Assembly (NCBI GenBank): GCA_947494965.1
Contig: CANLWV010000009.1
Span: forward strand, 1-64,000
Direction: 5' to 3'
From: an uncultured Salinicoccus sp.
GTDB lineage: Bacteria > Bacillota > Bacilli > Staphylococcales > Salinicoccaceae
DNA length: 64,000 nucleotides
How positions within the stretch are numbered: the stretch's first letter is position 1; every line of letters starts with the position of its first letter. The notes beneath the pieces were generated by a model, which had not been told where the DNA came from, did no database searches, and saw only the letters and a program-made list of their open reading frames with translations. Shown in pieces: positions 1 to 9,663 of this stretch. The position numbers were made by a program, and so were the translations under genes.

Positions 1-76
1 CCGAACACAGCAGTTAAGCTCTCCAGCGCCGATGGTAGTTGGACTGACGTCCCGTGAGAGTAGGACGCCGCCGGGC
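1..76 (+). rRNA. rrf: 5S ribosomal RNA, 3' part
   Basis: The first 76 bases match the 3' two thirds of a Firmicutes 5S rRNA, including the CCGAACACAG.AGTTAAGCTC loop B/helix III core and the closing GCCGGGC-type end. The 5' part lies outside the window. It is followed after 14 bases by a tRNA run, so this is the distal end of an rrn operon. Confidence 0.93.
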
Positions 77-90
77 AATTTATAGATTGA

Positions 91-165
91 TCCACAGTAG
101 CTCAGTGGTAGAGCTATCGGCTGTTAACCGATCGGTCGTAGGTTCGAATCCTACCTGTGGAGCCA
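91..165 (+). tRNA. tRNA-Asn(GUU)
   Basis: Cloverleaf with acceptor TCCACAG/CTGTGGA, anticodon loop CTGTTAACC giving GUU, and a T loop GGTTCGAATCC. The 3' CCA is encoded. It is the first tRNA after the 5S gene. Confidence 0.95.
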
Positions 166-194
166 TTTTTTTGTTTTAAATAAAAATTTATCCT

Positions 195-266
195 GGCCCG
201 TTGGTCAAGCGGTTAAGACACCGCCCTTTCACGGCGGTAACACGGGTTCGAGTCCCGTACGGGTCA
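195..266 (+). tRNA. tRNA-Glu(UUC)
   Basis: Acceptor GGCCCGT/ACGGGTC, anticodon TTC in the loop CCTTTCACG, and T loop GGTTCGAGTCC. No CCA is encoded, so the 3' end must be added by the CCA enzyme. Confidence 0.95.
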
Positions 267-276
267 TTTATCTTCA

Positions 277-349
277 GGAGAATTAGCTCAGCTGGGAGAG
301 CATCTGCCTTACAAGCAGAGGGTCGGCGGTTCGAACCCGTCATTCTCCA
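277..349 (+). tRNA. tRNA-Val(UAC)
   Basis: Acceptor GGAGAAT/ATTCTCC, anticodon TAC (GCCTTACAAGC), T loop GGTTCGAACC. CCA is not encoded. It lies 10 bases after tRNA-Glu. Confidence 0.95.
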
Positions 350-353
350 TTAC

Positions 354-434
354 GGAGGAGTAGCGAAGTGGCTAAACGCGGCGGACTGTAAATCCGCTCC
401 TTCGGGTTCGGCAGTTCGAATCTGCCCTCCTCCA
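354..434 (+). tRNA. tRNA-Tyr(GUA)
   Basis: Class II tRNA of 81 bases with a long variable arm (CCGCTCCTTCGGGTTCGG region) and anticodon GTA. Acceptor GGAGGAG/CTCCTCC. CCA is not encoded. Confidence 0.95.
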
Positions 435-443
435 TTCTATTAT

Positions 444-518
444 TGGGCTGTCGCCAAGCGGTAAGGCAACGGTTTTTGGTACCGTCATGCACAGGTTCGA
501 ATCCTGTCAGCCCAGCCA
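444..518 (+). tRNA. tRNA-Gln(UUG)
   Basis: Acceptor TGGGCTG/CAGCCCA, anticodon TTG in GTTTTTGGTAC, encoded CCA at the 3' end. It abuts the next tRNA with one base between. Confidence 0.95.
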
Positions 519-519
519 T

Positions 520-592
520 GAGCCATTAGCTCAGTTGGTAGAGCATCTGACTTTTAATCAGAGGGTCAGAGGTTCGAATCCTCTATGGCTCA
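520..592 (+). tRNA. tRNA-Lys(UUU)
   Basis: Acceptor GAGCCAT/ATGGCTC, anticodon TTT (GACTTTTAATC), T loop GGTTCGAATCC. CCA is not encoded. It is the last tRNA of the run. Confidence 0.95.
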
Positions 593-599
593 TCATTAA

Positions 600-630
600 G
601 ACACTTTCTAACGGAAAGTGTCTTTTTTTA
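600..630 (+). terminator. terminator of the rrn/tRNA transcript
   Basis: GACACTTTC stem, short loop, GAAAGTGTC and a run of seven T, directly after tRNA-Lys. Confidence 0.9.
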
Positions 631-720
631 TGTTTTATGCGAAATACTATTTATATTTGCATAAAAATCCAATGTTGTATATTATGTATGTTGTGAGAAT
701 TAACTGAAAAGGGGATTGTT

Positions 721-1632
721 ATGAGTCAGAATATACATATTATCGGTGCTGCGACAACATTTGGACAACCAAGATTAGGAGTAGATCTTGGGCCAGACGC
801 AATACGATATGCAGGTCTTGATAAAGCGCTTTCTTCGTTAGGTTATACAGTTACTGACGCGGGGGATATACGGAGTAAGTACCGGGTTAACGCTTCCAAT
901 CATTCCGTTAAGAATGAAACGAATCTATTAAATTATAAGGAAGTGATGGATTTCAGCCTCGAGCTTGCGGCTGAAGTGGACAACACAGTCTCTTCAGGGC
1001 AGTTCCCTTTGATACTTGGAGGAGATCATTCTTTATCGATTGGTTCTTTAGCAGGCTTAAGCAAGCACTATGAAGATTTGGGAGTCATTTGGTACGATGC
1101 GCACGGTGACCTTAATGATAGCCGCACATCGCCTTCAGGCAACATCCATGGGATGCCGTTAGGTATATCATGCGGAGTGGGCGACGAGGATTTGGTCAAT
1201 CTCTACAATCCAGGCATAAAGGTAAAACCTCAAAATGTTGTGCTTATAGGTATGAGAGATCTGGATGAAGGGGAAAAGTTATATATTAAAGAGAATGGTA
1301 TATTGACATTTACTATGGGTGACATCAGAACAAAAGGTATAGAAAGTGTCATGAAAGAAGCTTTAACCCATTTGGAGGGGCGTACAGATGGCATTCACCT
1401 ATCAGTGGATGTAGATGCCTTGGATCCACTGGAAACACCGGGCACAGGTACTCCAGTAGATGGAGGATTATCGCTCTCTGAGTCACAGCTCGCTATGGAG
1501 ATACTGAATGAGAGTGAAAGGATCACTTCGATGGATTTGGTGGAAGTGAACCCTCTACTTGATGAGAAGAATAAAACAGCTGAAAAAGCGGTGAAGATTG
1601 CAGAAAGCCTATTCGGAAAAAAGCAGCTTTAA
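721..1632 (+). CDS. rocF: arginase
   Basis: This 303-residue protein hydrolyses arginine to ornithine and urea in the cytoplasm. The ureohydrolase manganese motifs are visible: GGDHSLSIG (about residue 100), DAHGDLN (about 127) and SVDVDALDP (about 230). Length fits the bacterial arginase family. The start has a strong GAAAAGGGG site eight bases upstream. It stands alone between the tRNA terminator and a convergent regulator gene. In staphylococci arg/rocF lies next to dacA-cdaR-glmM; here two regulator genes separate it from dacA. Confidence 0.95.
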   Translation: MSQNIHIIGAATTFGQPRLGVDLGPDAIRYAGLDKALSSLGYTVTDAGDIRSKYRVNASNHSVKNETNLLNYKEVMDFSLELAAEVDNTVSSGQFPLILGGDHSLSIGSLAGLSKHYEDLGVIWYDAHGDLNDSRTSPSGNIHGMPLGISCGVGDEDLVNLYNPGIKVKPQNVVLIGMRDLDEGEKLYIKENGILTFTMGDIRTKGIESVMKEALTHLEGRTDGIHLSVDVDALDPLETPGTGTPVDGGLSLSESQLAMEILNESERITSMDLVEVNPLLDEKNKTAEKAVKIAESLFGKKQL

Positions 1633-1639
1633 TAAAAAC

Positions 1640-1714
1640 AAACCTGTAGCCGTTCGAGATGACCTCGAAACGTTCAATTTTTGAGGTCACTCCGTTTCCG
1701 GTACAGGTTTTTTA
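1640..1714. terminator. bidirectional terminator between rocF and the convergent regulator
   Basis: An outer stem AACCTGTA/TACAGGTT encloses a second stem (GACCTCGAAA/TTTTTGAGGTC). T runs follow on the plus strand and A-rich sequence precedes, so it can serve both genes. Confidence 0.7.
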
Positions 1715-1721
1715 TCTGCAT

Positions 1722-2177
1722 TCAGTCTTCTCCTATGGGCATGATCTGGACCTTATAATCTTTTGAGTGTTTCGTACCTTTTTTTACTGAATTATCTTTA
1801 ACGAACTTTTTCAGCTCTTTTTTAAAGGATTTGAGATCATCTTCCTTTATTCTTAAGTTATAGGACATGCTATCCTTCTTCTTTTCATCTGAACTATATT
1901 TCAGAAGATCTATATTAGGCACTACTTTTTTGGCGATGGGTTCATAGAACTTCTGTACAATACTATTCTTCTCTTCAGTCTTCACTACATGGATAATTCC
2001 GTTTTTGAGGAGTTCATTCAGATGATAATGGATTTTGGCACGAGGAATTTCAAGTTCGTCAGCAAGCATCTGTCCTGTCTTTGGTTTTTCTCCAAGCATG
2101 GTGAGGAGTTGGATGCGAAATGGATCGCTGACACTCTTTAATTGAGCAAGATTATCTATTACAAGCAGTTTTTTCAC
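1722..2177 (-). CDS. ArsR-type winged-helix transcriptional regulator
   Basis: A cytoplasmic DNA-binding protein of about 151 residues. The N-terminal 80 residues form a winged helix of the ArsR/HTH_20 kind (SDPFRIQLLTMLGEKPKTGQ, then ELEIPRAKIHYHLNELLKNG as the recognition part). The C-terminal half is lysine-rich and has no recognised motif. No metal-binding cysteines typical of ArsR/CadC sensors are present, so a metal-sensing role is not supported. A GTG at 2177 is eight bases after AAGGGG and is preferred over a GTG at 2186. It is divergent from the next gene; its target is unknown. Confidence 0.75.
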   Translation of the reverse strand: MKKLLVIDNLAQLKSVSDPFRIQLLTMLGEKPKTGQMLADELEIPRAKIHYHLNELLKNGIIHVVKTEEKNSIVQKFYEPIAKKVVPNIDLLKYSSDEKKKDSMSYNLRIKEDDLKSFKKELKKFVKDNSVKKGTKHSKDYKVQIMPIGED

Positions 2178-2339
2178 ATTTAACACCCCTTATAATGTAT
2201 GTTTATAGTATGATTAAGTGAAATTGTTATGTCAACGGAATAAACATCCATTTATTTGACTGATAACACTTGTAACATTTGTTGCATAAAGGGCAATTTG
2301 ATATGATGGAATTGTTAAGTAAGTGGAGGGGGCGCCTTT

Positions 2340-3287
2340 ATGATAGGACAGCGTATCAAGGAAATCCGCAACAATAATAATTTGACTCAAGAAGAATTGG
2401 CTGAGGGGATCATCTCCAGAACCTATTTAAGTCTTATTGAAAAAGGCAGTGTCCATCCCTCCACAAACGTTTTGATTAAACTGAGTGAGCGGTTGAACTG
2501 CTCAGTCAATGATTTCATGCAGGAAGTTTCCCATTTCCGGTATAATGATGTGGAGATACTGCGCGAAATCTCTTATTATGAACAGAAGGTGGATCAGGGC
2601 GACTTTTCCTCATTTGAGTATTTCATCAATAAAGAATATCATAGGGTGGATGAGGTCCCAGCACCGGATAATGGCAGAATCCATTTATTATATGCCAAGT
2701 ATTATAGGCATATCGGGGACAGAAAGAATCTTAATGTACATATCGATCAGGCTGTAACACTTCTTTCATCTGTCTCCTTCAATCAAACTTATATTGATGC
2801 GATTCTTCTCAAGGTGGAATTAATGGTCGAAGAAAGAAGGGTGGAGGCGGCCCTGGACTTGTTGGAAGATACTTTATTCACAATCCTCCGGTTTTCCGAT
2901 CAGAATTTCGGAGTGATCCGTATCATGTTTGCCGTGGCGGACTGTTATCAGAGATGCGGAGAGTATCTTACATCATTAAGGATGCTTAAAAGGGTGGAAA
3001 AGCATTCCAAGGTGCTTCAGATCCAATACAAAGCAGGTGAGTTGGCTTTAATCGAAGGGAAAAATTTTGCAATGATTGGCAATTATGAGCTGCTTCAAAA
3101 AAGAGTGGAAAACATGAACAGTCCAGAGGCAAAATTGTTGAGGAGTTATGCCTTTTTTAAAAAAGGGAACATTGAAAGTGCCGCAGCACTTTTTGATGAT
3201 ATCAAATCTGATATCCGACCTGTGAGAAATGATGAAGTGCTTTCTTTAATCCATGGGGAATTGGAAAAAGAATTCGACAGTATATGA
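2340..3287 (+). CDS. Xre-family regulator with TPR-like C-terminal domain
   Basis: The first 60 residues are a clear lambda-repressor-type helix-turn-helix (IGQRIKEIRNNNNLTQEELA, SRTYLSLIEKG). The remaining 250 residues are helical repeats rich in aromatic and acidic residues, resembling the TPR domains of the RNPP group (PlcR, NprR, Rgg) that bind signalling peptides. No peptide-precursor gene is evident next to it, so peptide control is only a possibility. The start follows AGTGGAGGGGGCG. It is just upstream of dacA (22 bases), possibly in one transcript. Confidence 0.75.
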   Translation: MIGQRIKEIRNNNNLTQEELAEGIISRTYLSLIEKGSVHPSTNVLIKLSERLNCSVNDFMQEVSHFRYNDVEILREISYYEQKVDQGDFSSFEYFINKEYHRVDEVPAPDNGRIHLLYAKYYRHIGDRKNLNVHIDQAVTLLSSVSFNQTYIDAILLKVELMVEERRVEAALDLLEDTLFTILRFSDQNFGVIRIMFAVADCYQRCGEYLTSLRMLKRVEKHSKVLQIQYKAGELALIEGKNFAMIGNYELLQKRVENMNSPEAKLLRSYAFFKKGNIESAAALFDDIKSDIRPVRNDEVLSLIHGELEKEFDSI

Positions 3288-3309
3288 ATGATTAAGTGAG
3301 GGACATATT

Positions 3310-4134
3310 ATGCAGATGGACAGTGTTTTAGGAAATTTCACAACAGCTACTATAATTACAAGTATTGTCGATCTGCTGATCGTATGGTATGTCATTTACC
3401 TTTTGATGACAGTCATGAAAGGTACAAAAGCAATTCAGCTGATCAAAGGTATATTCTTCATTCTAATCGGCCGGTCGATAAGTAACTATTTTGACCTTAC
3501 CACGACCACTCAGATGTTCGATACAGTTTTAGAATGGGGTTTCCTGGCAATAATCGTGATCTTCCAGCCTGAATTAAGGCGTGCCCTGGAGCAGCTTGGA
3601 CGGGGCAGCCTATTCCGTACGAATGGCAATGGAAGTTCTACATCGGAACACGATAAACTTAGGGAAGCAATGGTGAAATCAGTGCGCTATATGGCTAAGC
3701 GGCGCATCGGGGCACTGATTGTTTTTGAAAGAGAGACCGGGTTGAAGGATTATATAGAAACAGGCATACCCATAAATGGAAACATAAGTTCAGAACTGCT
3801 GATCAATATATTCATACCAAACACCCCACTACATGACGGGGCGATGATCATCCAAGGGGACCAGATAGCTACGGCAGCGAGCTATCTACCATTATCCGAC
3901 AGCAACAAAATAGCTAAAAATCTTGGAACGAGACACCGTGCTGCAGTAGGCATATCGGAAGTGACTGATGCCTTCACAGTAGTTGTGTCAGAAGAGACAG
4001 GAAACATATCTGTTTCATACGATAGCAGCCTGACTAAGGAAATTACACTCGAAGAGCTGGATGACCTGTTGAAGACACATTGGCATATACTTCCACCTGT
4101 GAAGGAAGGAGGCGGTTTATTTGCTAGAAAGTAA
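3310..4134 (+). CDS. dacA: diadenylate cyclase (c-di-AMP synthase)
   Basis: Membrane enzyme that joins two ATP to make cyclic di-AMP, which controls potassium and osmolyte uptake and wall homeostasis. Three N-terminal membrane segments (residues about 12-80) precede the DAC domain, which carries the catalytic DGA (LHDGAMII, about residue 178) and RHR (GTRHRAAVG, about 207) motifs. Length of 274 residues matches CdaA/DacA. It overlaps cdaR by 14 bases, and glmM follows: the conserved dacA-cdaR-glmM operon. Confidence 0.96.
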   Translation: MQMDSVLGNFTTATIITSIVDLLIVWYVIYLLMTVMKGTKAIQLIKGIFFILIGRSISNYFDLTTTTQMFDTVLEWGFLAIIVIFQPELRRALEQLGRGSLFRTNGNGSSTSEHDKLREAMVKSVRYMAKRRIGALIVFERETGLKDYIETGIPINGNISSELLINIFIPNTPLHDGAMIIQGDQIATAASYLPLSDSNKIAKNLGTRHRAAVGISEVTDAFTVVVSEETGNISVSYDSSLTKEITLEELDDLLKTHWHILPPVKEGGGLFARK

Positions 4135-5059
4135 ATGGGGACTCAGATTTGTCGCCTTGGCGTTGGCACTGTTCATGTTCTTGTCGGTCAATAATGTATT
4201 TGATGAATTATTGAATGCCGACAGCGATACAGCAGATATGGAAATAATTGAAGATGTACCAGTAGAAATACTCTATGAAGAAGAAGATTATTACGTGTCA
4301 GGTGCCCCTGAACAAGTCAATGTACAACTATTCGGTAATGCTTCGAACATCAAAAGGCTCCAGACTACGAGGGATCTCGCTGTCTATCTGGATTTGAGGA
4401 ATCGCGATATCGGAGAATATGAAGAACATTTTACAATAGAAGGTCTGCCAGAAAATGTGACGGCAGAAATAGTCCCAGAAGCGGCGAATGTAGATATACA
4501 GGAGCTTGTAACGAAAACGTTTGAAGTACAGGCAGAAGTCAGTGACAGTCGCATAGGATCAGATCACGAACTTAAATCAATTACGGTGGAACCTGAAACA
4601 ATCACTGTCGTGGGTGGAGAAAGTCAGATGAATCGTATACAATATGTACGTGCCACCTTAAGTGACAATTCAAAAATTACTGAAGATCGCGTTGAAGAAG
4701 CTGAAGTCAGCGTATTCGATGCCCAATTCAATAAACTGGACGTCAAGTTAGATCCAGGGCGTGTCCGGGTTGAAATCAAGGTTGATGAACGAAGCAAAGA
4801 AGTACCGGTGAGCTTTGAGGTGAATGGCCAAGTCAAAAAAGGATATTCATTGAAAAGTGTAGACCTCAATTATGAAACGGTAGAAGTATTCGGTTCAGAA
4901 GATGTATTATCAGGAATCGATGAAATGAATGTAGATGTAGATATAGACGGATTAAGCCAATCCACTTCACAAGATGTGAAAATCGATCTGCCGGAAAATG
5001 TGGACCGCACAGAACCGGCGGTTCTTCAGGCAAAAATACAAGTTGAGGAAAACAGTTAA
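4121..5059 (+). CDS. cdaR: YbbR-domain regulator of the diadenylate cyclase
   Basis: Extracytoplasmic protein anchored by one N-terminal membrane segment (residues about 7-24), followed by tandem YbbR domains to residue 312. In related bacteria it binds DacA and modulates c-di-AMP synthesis. The TTG start at 4121 is chosen because AAGGAGGCGG lies five bases upstream; translation is probably coupled to dacA. The mature part is strongly acidic, as often seen in halotolerant relatives. Confidence 0.92.
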   Translation: MLESKWGLRFVALALALFMFLSVNNVFDELLNADSDTADMEIIEDVPVEILYEEEDYYVSGAPEQVNVQLFGNASNIKRLQTTRDLAVYLDLRNRDIGEYEEHFTIEGLPENVTAEIVPEAANVDIQELVTKTFEVQAEVSDSRIGSDHELKSITVEPETITVVGGESQMNRIQYVRATLSDNSKITEDRVEEAEVSVFDAQFNKLDVKLDPGRVRVEIKVDERSKEVPVSFEVNGQVKKGYSLKSVDLNYETVEVFGSEDVLSGIDEMNVDVDIDGLSQSTSQDVKIDLPENVDRTEPAVLQAKIQVEENS

Positions 5060-5084
5060 ATCTTGGGTTAAAAAGGAGAAAGAA

Positions 5085-6434
5085 ATGGGTAAATATTTTG
5101 GAACCGATGGAGTCAGAGGTGTTGCAAACACTGAACTCACTCCCGAATTGGCGTTTAAGCTTGGCAGATTTGGCGGCTATATATTGGCAGGGAATGAAAA
5201 CACCAACCCTACCGTGCTGGTAGGACGCGACACACGCATTTCAGGGGAAATGCTCGAATCTGCTCTTGTGGCTGGACTTTTATCAATTGGGGCAGAAGTG
5301 ATGCGACTTGGTGTTATCTCGACTCCAGGCGTCGCTTATCTGACCAAAGAGATGGATGCCGATGCAGGCATCATGATTTCAGCTTCTCATAACCCTGTAG
5401 GGGATAACGGTATCAAATTCTTCGGATCCGATGGGTTTAAACTGAGTGACGACCAGGAAGCTGAAATAGAGAAACTCCTGGATGCAGATAAGGATATATT
5501 ACCAAGACCGATAGGTGCTGAACTTGGAAGCAAATCGGATTATTATGAAGGTGGGCAAAAATATATAAGTTATCTGAAGTCCACAGTGGATGTCGAACTC
5601 GAAGGGATGAAGATCGGCCTGGATGGTGCACATGGTTCGACGTATTCTCTGGCACCTTATCTTTTTGGTGATTTGGAAGCAGATACAGTAACCATCGGCT
5701 GTAACCCTGATGGCAAGAATATAAATGCAGGCGTGGGGTCAACTCACCCTGAAAAACTTGCAGAGCTTGTTGTAGAAGAAGGATGCGATTTCGGTTTCGC
5801 TTTCGATGGCGACGGCGATAGGATAATAGCAGTGGACGAGAAAGGCAACATTGTAGATGGTGATAAGATCATGTTCATCCTAGCTCAGCATATGAAATCG
5901 GAAGGTATGCTGAAAGATGATATGGTTGTATCGACAGTCATGAGTAATCTAGGTTTCTACAAAGCATTGGAAGCCCATAAGCTCAGAAGTGACAAGACTA
6001 AAGTCGGGGATAGATATGTTGTTGAAGAGATGAGAGCAGGAGGATATAGCCTTGGCGGCGAACAATCCGGCCATATCATCATGATGGACTACAATACAAC
6101 AGGCGACGGGCTTTTGACAGGTGCCCACCTCGCGGCGATCATCAAATCCTCCGGCAAGACGTTGGGACAACTGGCAAAACAAGTTGAGACGTACCCTCAG
6201 GAATTGGTGAATATCCGGGTTTCCGACAAATATAATGTCGTCAAAAATGAAAAAGTGTCTAAAAAGATTGAAGAAGTTGAGAAGGAAATGAATGGCAATG
6301 GCCGTGTCCTGGTCAGGGCTTCAGGTACAGAACCACTTGTACGGGTAATGACTGAAGCGGAAACAGAAGAGCTTTCAAGCAGTTATGCCAATGCTATAGC
6401 TGAAGTGGTTCAACAAGAAATGGGATTGGAATAA
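5085..6434 (+). CDS. glmM: phosphoglucosamine mutase
   Basis: Converts glucosamine-6-phosphate to glucosamine-1-phosphate for UDP-GlcNAc and wall synthesis. The 449-residue protein has the phosphoserine loop [12 protein letters not shown] (about residue 100), the metal site DGDGDRI (about 240) and the C-terminal phosphate loop [12 protein letters not shown]. The ATG at 5085 follows AAAAAGGAGA; the reading frame stays open further upstream inside cdaR but without a ribosome site. It ends the dacA-cdaR-glmM operon. In staphylococci GlmM also restrains DacA. Confidence 0.97.
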   Translation: MGKYFGTDGVRGVANTELTPELAFKLGRFGGYILAGNENTNPTVLVGRDTRISGEMLESALVAGLLSIGAEVMRLGVISTPGVAYLTKEMDADAGIMISASHNPVGDNGIKFFGSDGFKLSDDQEAEIEKLLDADKDILPRPIGAELGSKSDYYEGGQKYISYLKSTVDVELEGMKIGLDGAHGSTYSLAPYLFGDLEADTVTIGCNPDGKNINAGVGSTHPEKLAELVVEEGCDFGFAFDGDGDRIIAVDEKGNIVDGDKIMFILAQHMKSEGMLKDDMVVSTVMSNLGFYKALEAHKLRSDKTKVGDRYVVEEMRAGGYSLGGEQSGHIIMMDYNTTGDGLLTGAHLAAIIKSSGKTLGQLAKQVETYPQELVNIRVSDKYNVVKNEKVSKKIEEVEKEMNGNGRVLVRASGTEPLVRVMTEAETEELSSSYANAIAEVVQQEMGLE

Positions 6435-6441
6435 ACCTTAG

Positions 6442-6476
6442 GCTTCCGGATGAATAATCCGGAAGCTTGTTTTTTC
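6442..6476 (+). terminator. terminator after glmM
   Basis: GCTTCCGGA stem, seven-base loop, TCCGGAAGC, then a T-rich tail. Confidence 0.88.
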
Positions 6477-6583
6477 GAGAAGATGGTATTCACTAATCTA
6501 TGTTTATATTGCGGTAGGAAAGCATTTCCATTAGAATGAAAGCATTGACAGTAAAGGAGAATAAAGAGAGTTTGAAAAATCGG

Positions 6584-6725
6584 AATAGCGCCTGGACAGG
6601 GTTTCCTGTTGACGAGGAGGACAGTTATCGAAAATCGGCGGATGCTGTCCCGGATACTAAAGTATTCGTGAAGCCAATTGATAAAACTGCCGGGTGACTG
6701 GTGGGACAGAACATTGGCATAGATC
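6584..6725 (+). ncRNA. glmS ribozyme (self-cleaving riboswitch)
   Basis: The leader of glmS contains the hallmark parts of the glucosamine-6-phosphate-activated ribozyme: the cleavage-site context A|GCGCC (cut expected between 6587 and 6588), the core GTTGACGAGGAGG at 6608-6620, TTATCGA and TCGGCGGATG with the flanking GGACAG/CTGTCC pairing, and the P4-type GGGTGACTGGTGGGACA near the end. When glucosamine-6-phosphate is high the mRNA is cut and glmS expression falls. Ends are approximate. Confidence 0.92.
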
Positions 6726-6751
6726 TACCAAATCGGAAAGGATGTTTTTTT

Positions 6752-8554
6752 ATGTGTGGAATTGTTGGTTATATAGGAAGCAAAGATGTGAAAACCATAT
6801 TGCTCAACGGCCTTGAAAAGATGGAGTATCGCGGTTATGACTCTGCAGGTATTGGTGTCAGAAATGAACAGGAAGTAAAGGTGTTCAAAGAAAAGGGCAG
6901 AATTAAGGATTTGACTGAAAAAGTTGATATGGATTTCGCCTCGACAGCAGGTATCGGTCATACAAGGTGGGCCACCCACGGGGTGCCGAATGTCAAAAAC
7001 GCCCACCCGCACCAAAGCACTGATAAACGTTTTACATTGGTCCATAATGGCGTCATTGAAAATTATGAACAGATTAGAGAGACTTATATCCCCGATGTTG
7101 AATTGGCTTCAAGCACTGATTCTGAAATCATCGTTGAGATCATCGCCAAGTTCGCGGCGGAAGGAATGACTACCGAAGAAGCTTTCACAAAAACTTTGGA
7201 CCTTCTTCATGGATCATATGCCATTGGTCTGCTGGATGAAGAGGAGCCGGAAGTCATCTATTCGGCTAAGAATAAATCACCACTTCTACTAGGTAAGGGT
7301 GAAGGTTTTAATGTCATCACATCTGATGCAATGGCAATGCTTAAGGAAACAAATGAATTTGTTGAATTGATGGACCGGGAGATTGTCCTTCTGAAAAAAG
7401 ATGAAATCATCATTAAAGATGCTTTGGGTAAAGAAATTCAAAGGGAATCCTTTATAGCTGAGATTGATGAGAGTGAAGTTGAAAAAGGGACTTACGATCA
7501 TTTCATGCTCAAGGAAATCAATGACCAGCCGGCAGCCATGCGCAAAATTATACAGGAGTATCAGGATCAGGACGGAAACCTTAAAATCGATGGTGCAGTG
7601 ATAGATCAACTCAAAAGTTCGGACCGTATATACATCATAGCCGCCGGAACAAGTTATCATGCCGGTCTGATCGGCAAAGAATACTTTGAGAAATGGGCGG
7701 GGGTGCCGACTGAAGTGCACGTCGCTTCGGAATTCGTCTATAATACACCGCTCCTATCAGAAAAACCGCTATTCATCTTCATTTCCCAATCAGGTGAGAC
7801 GGCAGACAGCCGGGCAGTACTGGTTGATGTCAAAAAGCAGGGGCACAAATCCCTGACTGTGACCAATGTACCTGGATCCACCCTCGCCCGGGAAGCGGAT
7901 GAAACACTTATATTGCATGCGGGCCCTGAAATCGCCGTTGCTTCAACAAAGGCCTATACAGCTCAGATTGCGGTACTCTCGATTCTGGCTCAAGTCACTG
8001 CAAGGGAGCTCGGCAAAGATATTGAAATCAATCTGATGCGTGAACTCGCTAAAGTTACAACAGCCATTACAGCTGTTATCGATGATGCGCCTGAAATTGA
8101 ACAGATCGTCAACGAATATCTTGAAACAACAAGAAATGCTTTCTTTATCGGCCGCACTATGGATTATTATGTTGGTGTCGAAGGCGCTTTGAAATTGAAG
8201 GAAATATCCTATATTCAAGCAGAAGGCTTTGCCGGTGGTGAGCTTAAGCACGGCACCATCGCATTGATTGAAGAGAATACACCAGTATTTGCCTTAGCGA
8301 CACAGGAACGGGTCAATTTGAATATCCGCGGCAACGCCCAGGAAGTTGAGGCGAGAGGGGCTAAAGTCTGCATGGTATCCATGGAAGGAATGGATCAGGA
8401 GGGGGACACCTATGTCATTCCACAAGTGCATGAGATGTTGACACCTCTCGTTTCGGTAGTGGTGTACCAGCTTATTGCCTATTATGCTGCACTACATCGC
8501 GGCAACGATGTGGATAAACCGCGAAATCTCGCAAAATCAGTGACAGTGGAATAG
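6752..8554 (+). CDS. glmS: glutamine--fructose-6-phosphate aminotransferase
   Basis: Makes glucosamine-6-phosphate from fructose-6-phosphate and glutamine, the step before GlmM. The mature protein starts with catalytic Cys after Met (MCGIVGYIG), has the glutaminase motifs ([16 protein letters not shown]) and two SIS sugar-isomerase domains ([25 protein letters not shown]), and ends in the typical KSVTVE. The ATG at 6752, after GGAAAGGA, gives 600 residues; an upstream GTG at 6701 lies inside the ribozyme and is rejected. Regulated by the ribozyme leader. Confidence 0.97.
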   Translation: MCGIVGYIGSKDVKTILLNGLEKMEYRGYDSAGIGVRNEQEVKVFKEKGRIKDLTEKVDMDFASTAGIGHTRWATHGVPNVKNAHPHQSTDKRFTLVHNGVIENYEQIRETYIPDVELASSTDSEIIVEIIAKFAAEGMTTEEAFTKTLDLLHGSYAIGLLDEEEPEVIYSAKNKSPLLLGKGEGFNVITSDAMAMLKETNEFVELMDREIVLLKKDEIIIKDALGKEIQRESFIAEIDESEVEKGTYDHFMLKEINDQPAAMRKIIQEYQDQDGNLKIDGAVIDQLKSSDRIYIIAAGTSYHAGLIGKEYFEKWAGVPTEVHVASEFVYNTPLLSEKPLFIFISQSGETADSRAVLVDVKKQGHKSLTVTNVPGSTLAREADETLILHAGPEIAVASTKAYTAQIAVLSILAQVTARELGKDIEINLMRELAKVTTAITAVIDDAPEIEQIVNEYLETTRNAFFIGRTMDYYVGVEGALKLKEISYIQAEGFAGGELKHGTIALIEENTPVFALATQERVNLNIRGNAQEVEARGAKVCMVSMEGMDQEGDTYVIPQVHEMLTPLVSVVVYQLIAYYAALHRGNDVDKPRNLAKSVTVE

Positions 8555-8568
8555 AAAGCAGAACATTT

Positions 8569-8618
8569 AATGATGCCCTTATGGATAAAAAACTTCTGTA
8601 AAGGGCATCATTTTATAT
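8569..8618 (+). terminator. terminator after glmS
   Basis: AATGATGCCCTT pairs with AAGGGCATCATT across a 20-base loop; a T-rich tail follows. Confidence 0.85.
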
Positions 8619-8766
8619 TTTCGGTGAGTTAAAAAGTCATATGCACTTCATGCAATGTTCACATTTCAAAAAAATAAAGCGATGTGGCCCCCTTAAGAAA
8701 TGGAAATAAGTCCATGGTGTGTTAAAATGACGGACAGTAAGTATTGGAAGGAGTTCTAAAATAATC

Positions 8767-9531
8767 ATGAAGAAAATATTAATGGCTCTGACTCTAGGCG
8801 CATTGATTCTTGCCTTAGCAGCATGCGGAGGAGAAGAGTCAGCTGAAGATAAGAATAATGATGCGAAGAAACAAGAAGAAACAGCAAGTAAGGGACAAGA
8901 GGGAGAACAGCCAGAAATGCCTGAACCTGAGCTTGATGATGTACCGGACGTCGTGGCAGAAGTGAATGGTGAAGAAGTGAAGAAAGATGAGTTTGAAAAA
9001 ACTTATACAGCACAGTTTCAACAGCTTGCCATTCAGCAGCAGATGGCTGGTGAAGAAGTAGACCAGGGTGAACTGAAGAAGCAGATAGCCGATGGAATGG
9101 TCGGCCAGAAGTTGCTTGTACAAGAAGCAGAAGAACGTGACTATAAGGCTTCCGATGAAGAAGTGGATGATATGCTTGATGGCCTCGTTGAGCAAAATGG
9201 CATGGAGTCCAAAGAAGATTTCTATGCTGCCGTAGAAGAACAGGGCATGTCTAAAGAGGAAATCACCTCCCAGATTAAAACTCAGGTGAAAGTAGATAAG
9301 CTGATTGCTGAAGAAACGGGCGAGATCAAGCCGACAGAGAAGGAATTGCAGTCACTTTATGATGATGCGAAAGAGCAGCGTGAACAAATGGAAGGTGCCG
9401 AGGAACTACCATCTTTTGAAGAACTTAAGCCTGAACTGGAATCCCAGATCAAGTCGCAGAAAGAAAGTGAAGCGGTACAGAAACTCGCCGAAAAACTTCG
9501 TGAGGATGGAGACATCACTATACACCTGTAA
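8767..9531 (+). CDS. SurA N-terminal-domain lipoprotein
   Basis: A secreted, membrane-anchored protein of 254 residues. The lipoprotein signal ends in LALAAC with Cys20 as lipidation site. After an acidic linker of about 35 residues comes a SurA_N-type helical chaperone domain (VVAEVNGEEVKKDEFEKTY onward) to the end. Unlike PrsA, no parvulin peptidyl-prolyl isomerase domain can be seen, so an enzymatic foldase role is not supported; a chaperone-like role for exported proteins is inferred. It has its own ribosome site (TTGGAAGGAG) and terminator, so it is monocistronic. Confidence 0.82.
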   Translation: MKKILMALTLGALILALAACGGEESAEDKNNDAKKQEETASKGQEGEQPEMPEPELDDVPDVVAEVNGEEVKKDEFEKTYTAQFQQLAIQQQMAGEEVDQGELKKQIADGMVGQKLLVQEAEERDYKASDEEVDDMLDGLVEQNGMESKEDFYAAVEEQGMSKEEITSQIKTQVKVDKLIAEETGEIKPTEKELQSLYDDAKEQREQMEGAEELPSFEELKPELESQIKSQKESEAVQKLAEKLREDGDITIHL

Positions 9532-9559
9532 AATGCCAGTAAATGAAAAACGACATTTC

Positions 9560-9605
9560 AAACCCCTGTACCCGGGCTTCAATACCGGTGGCAGGGGTTT
9601 TAAGT
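9560..9605 (+). terminator. terminator after the SurA-like gene
   Basis: AAACCCCTG..CCGG stem pairs with CCGG..CAGGGGTTT, ending in TTTTAAG. Confidence 0.8.
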
Positions 9606-9663
9606 TTAAAGTTCAATGACGGCAGCCACTTATAATTATATGTGGATTTTTAAGGTTAATCAC

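Noticed and set aside
201..696. Open frames across the tRNA cluster
   Set aside because: They run through tRNA genes with conserved structure; no ribosome site or recognisable product.
690..712. Rex-like TTGTGAGAATTAAC before rocF
   Set aside because: Only one half matches the TTGTGAAW4TTCACAA pattern.
4998..5084. N-terminal extension of GlmM by 29 residues
   Set aside because: Lies inside cdaR, has no ribosome site, and homologues start with [12 protein letters not shown] at 5085.
6701..6751. N-terminal extension of GlmS
   Set aside because: Lies in the glmS ribozyme; Cys must follow the initiator Met at 6752 to serve as the glutaminase nucleophile.
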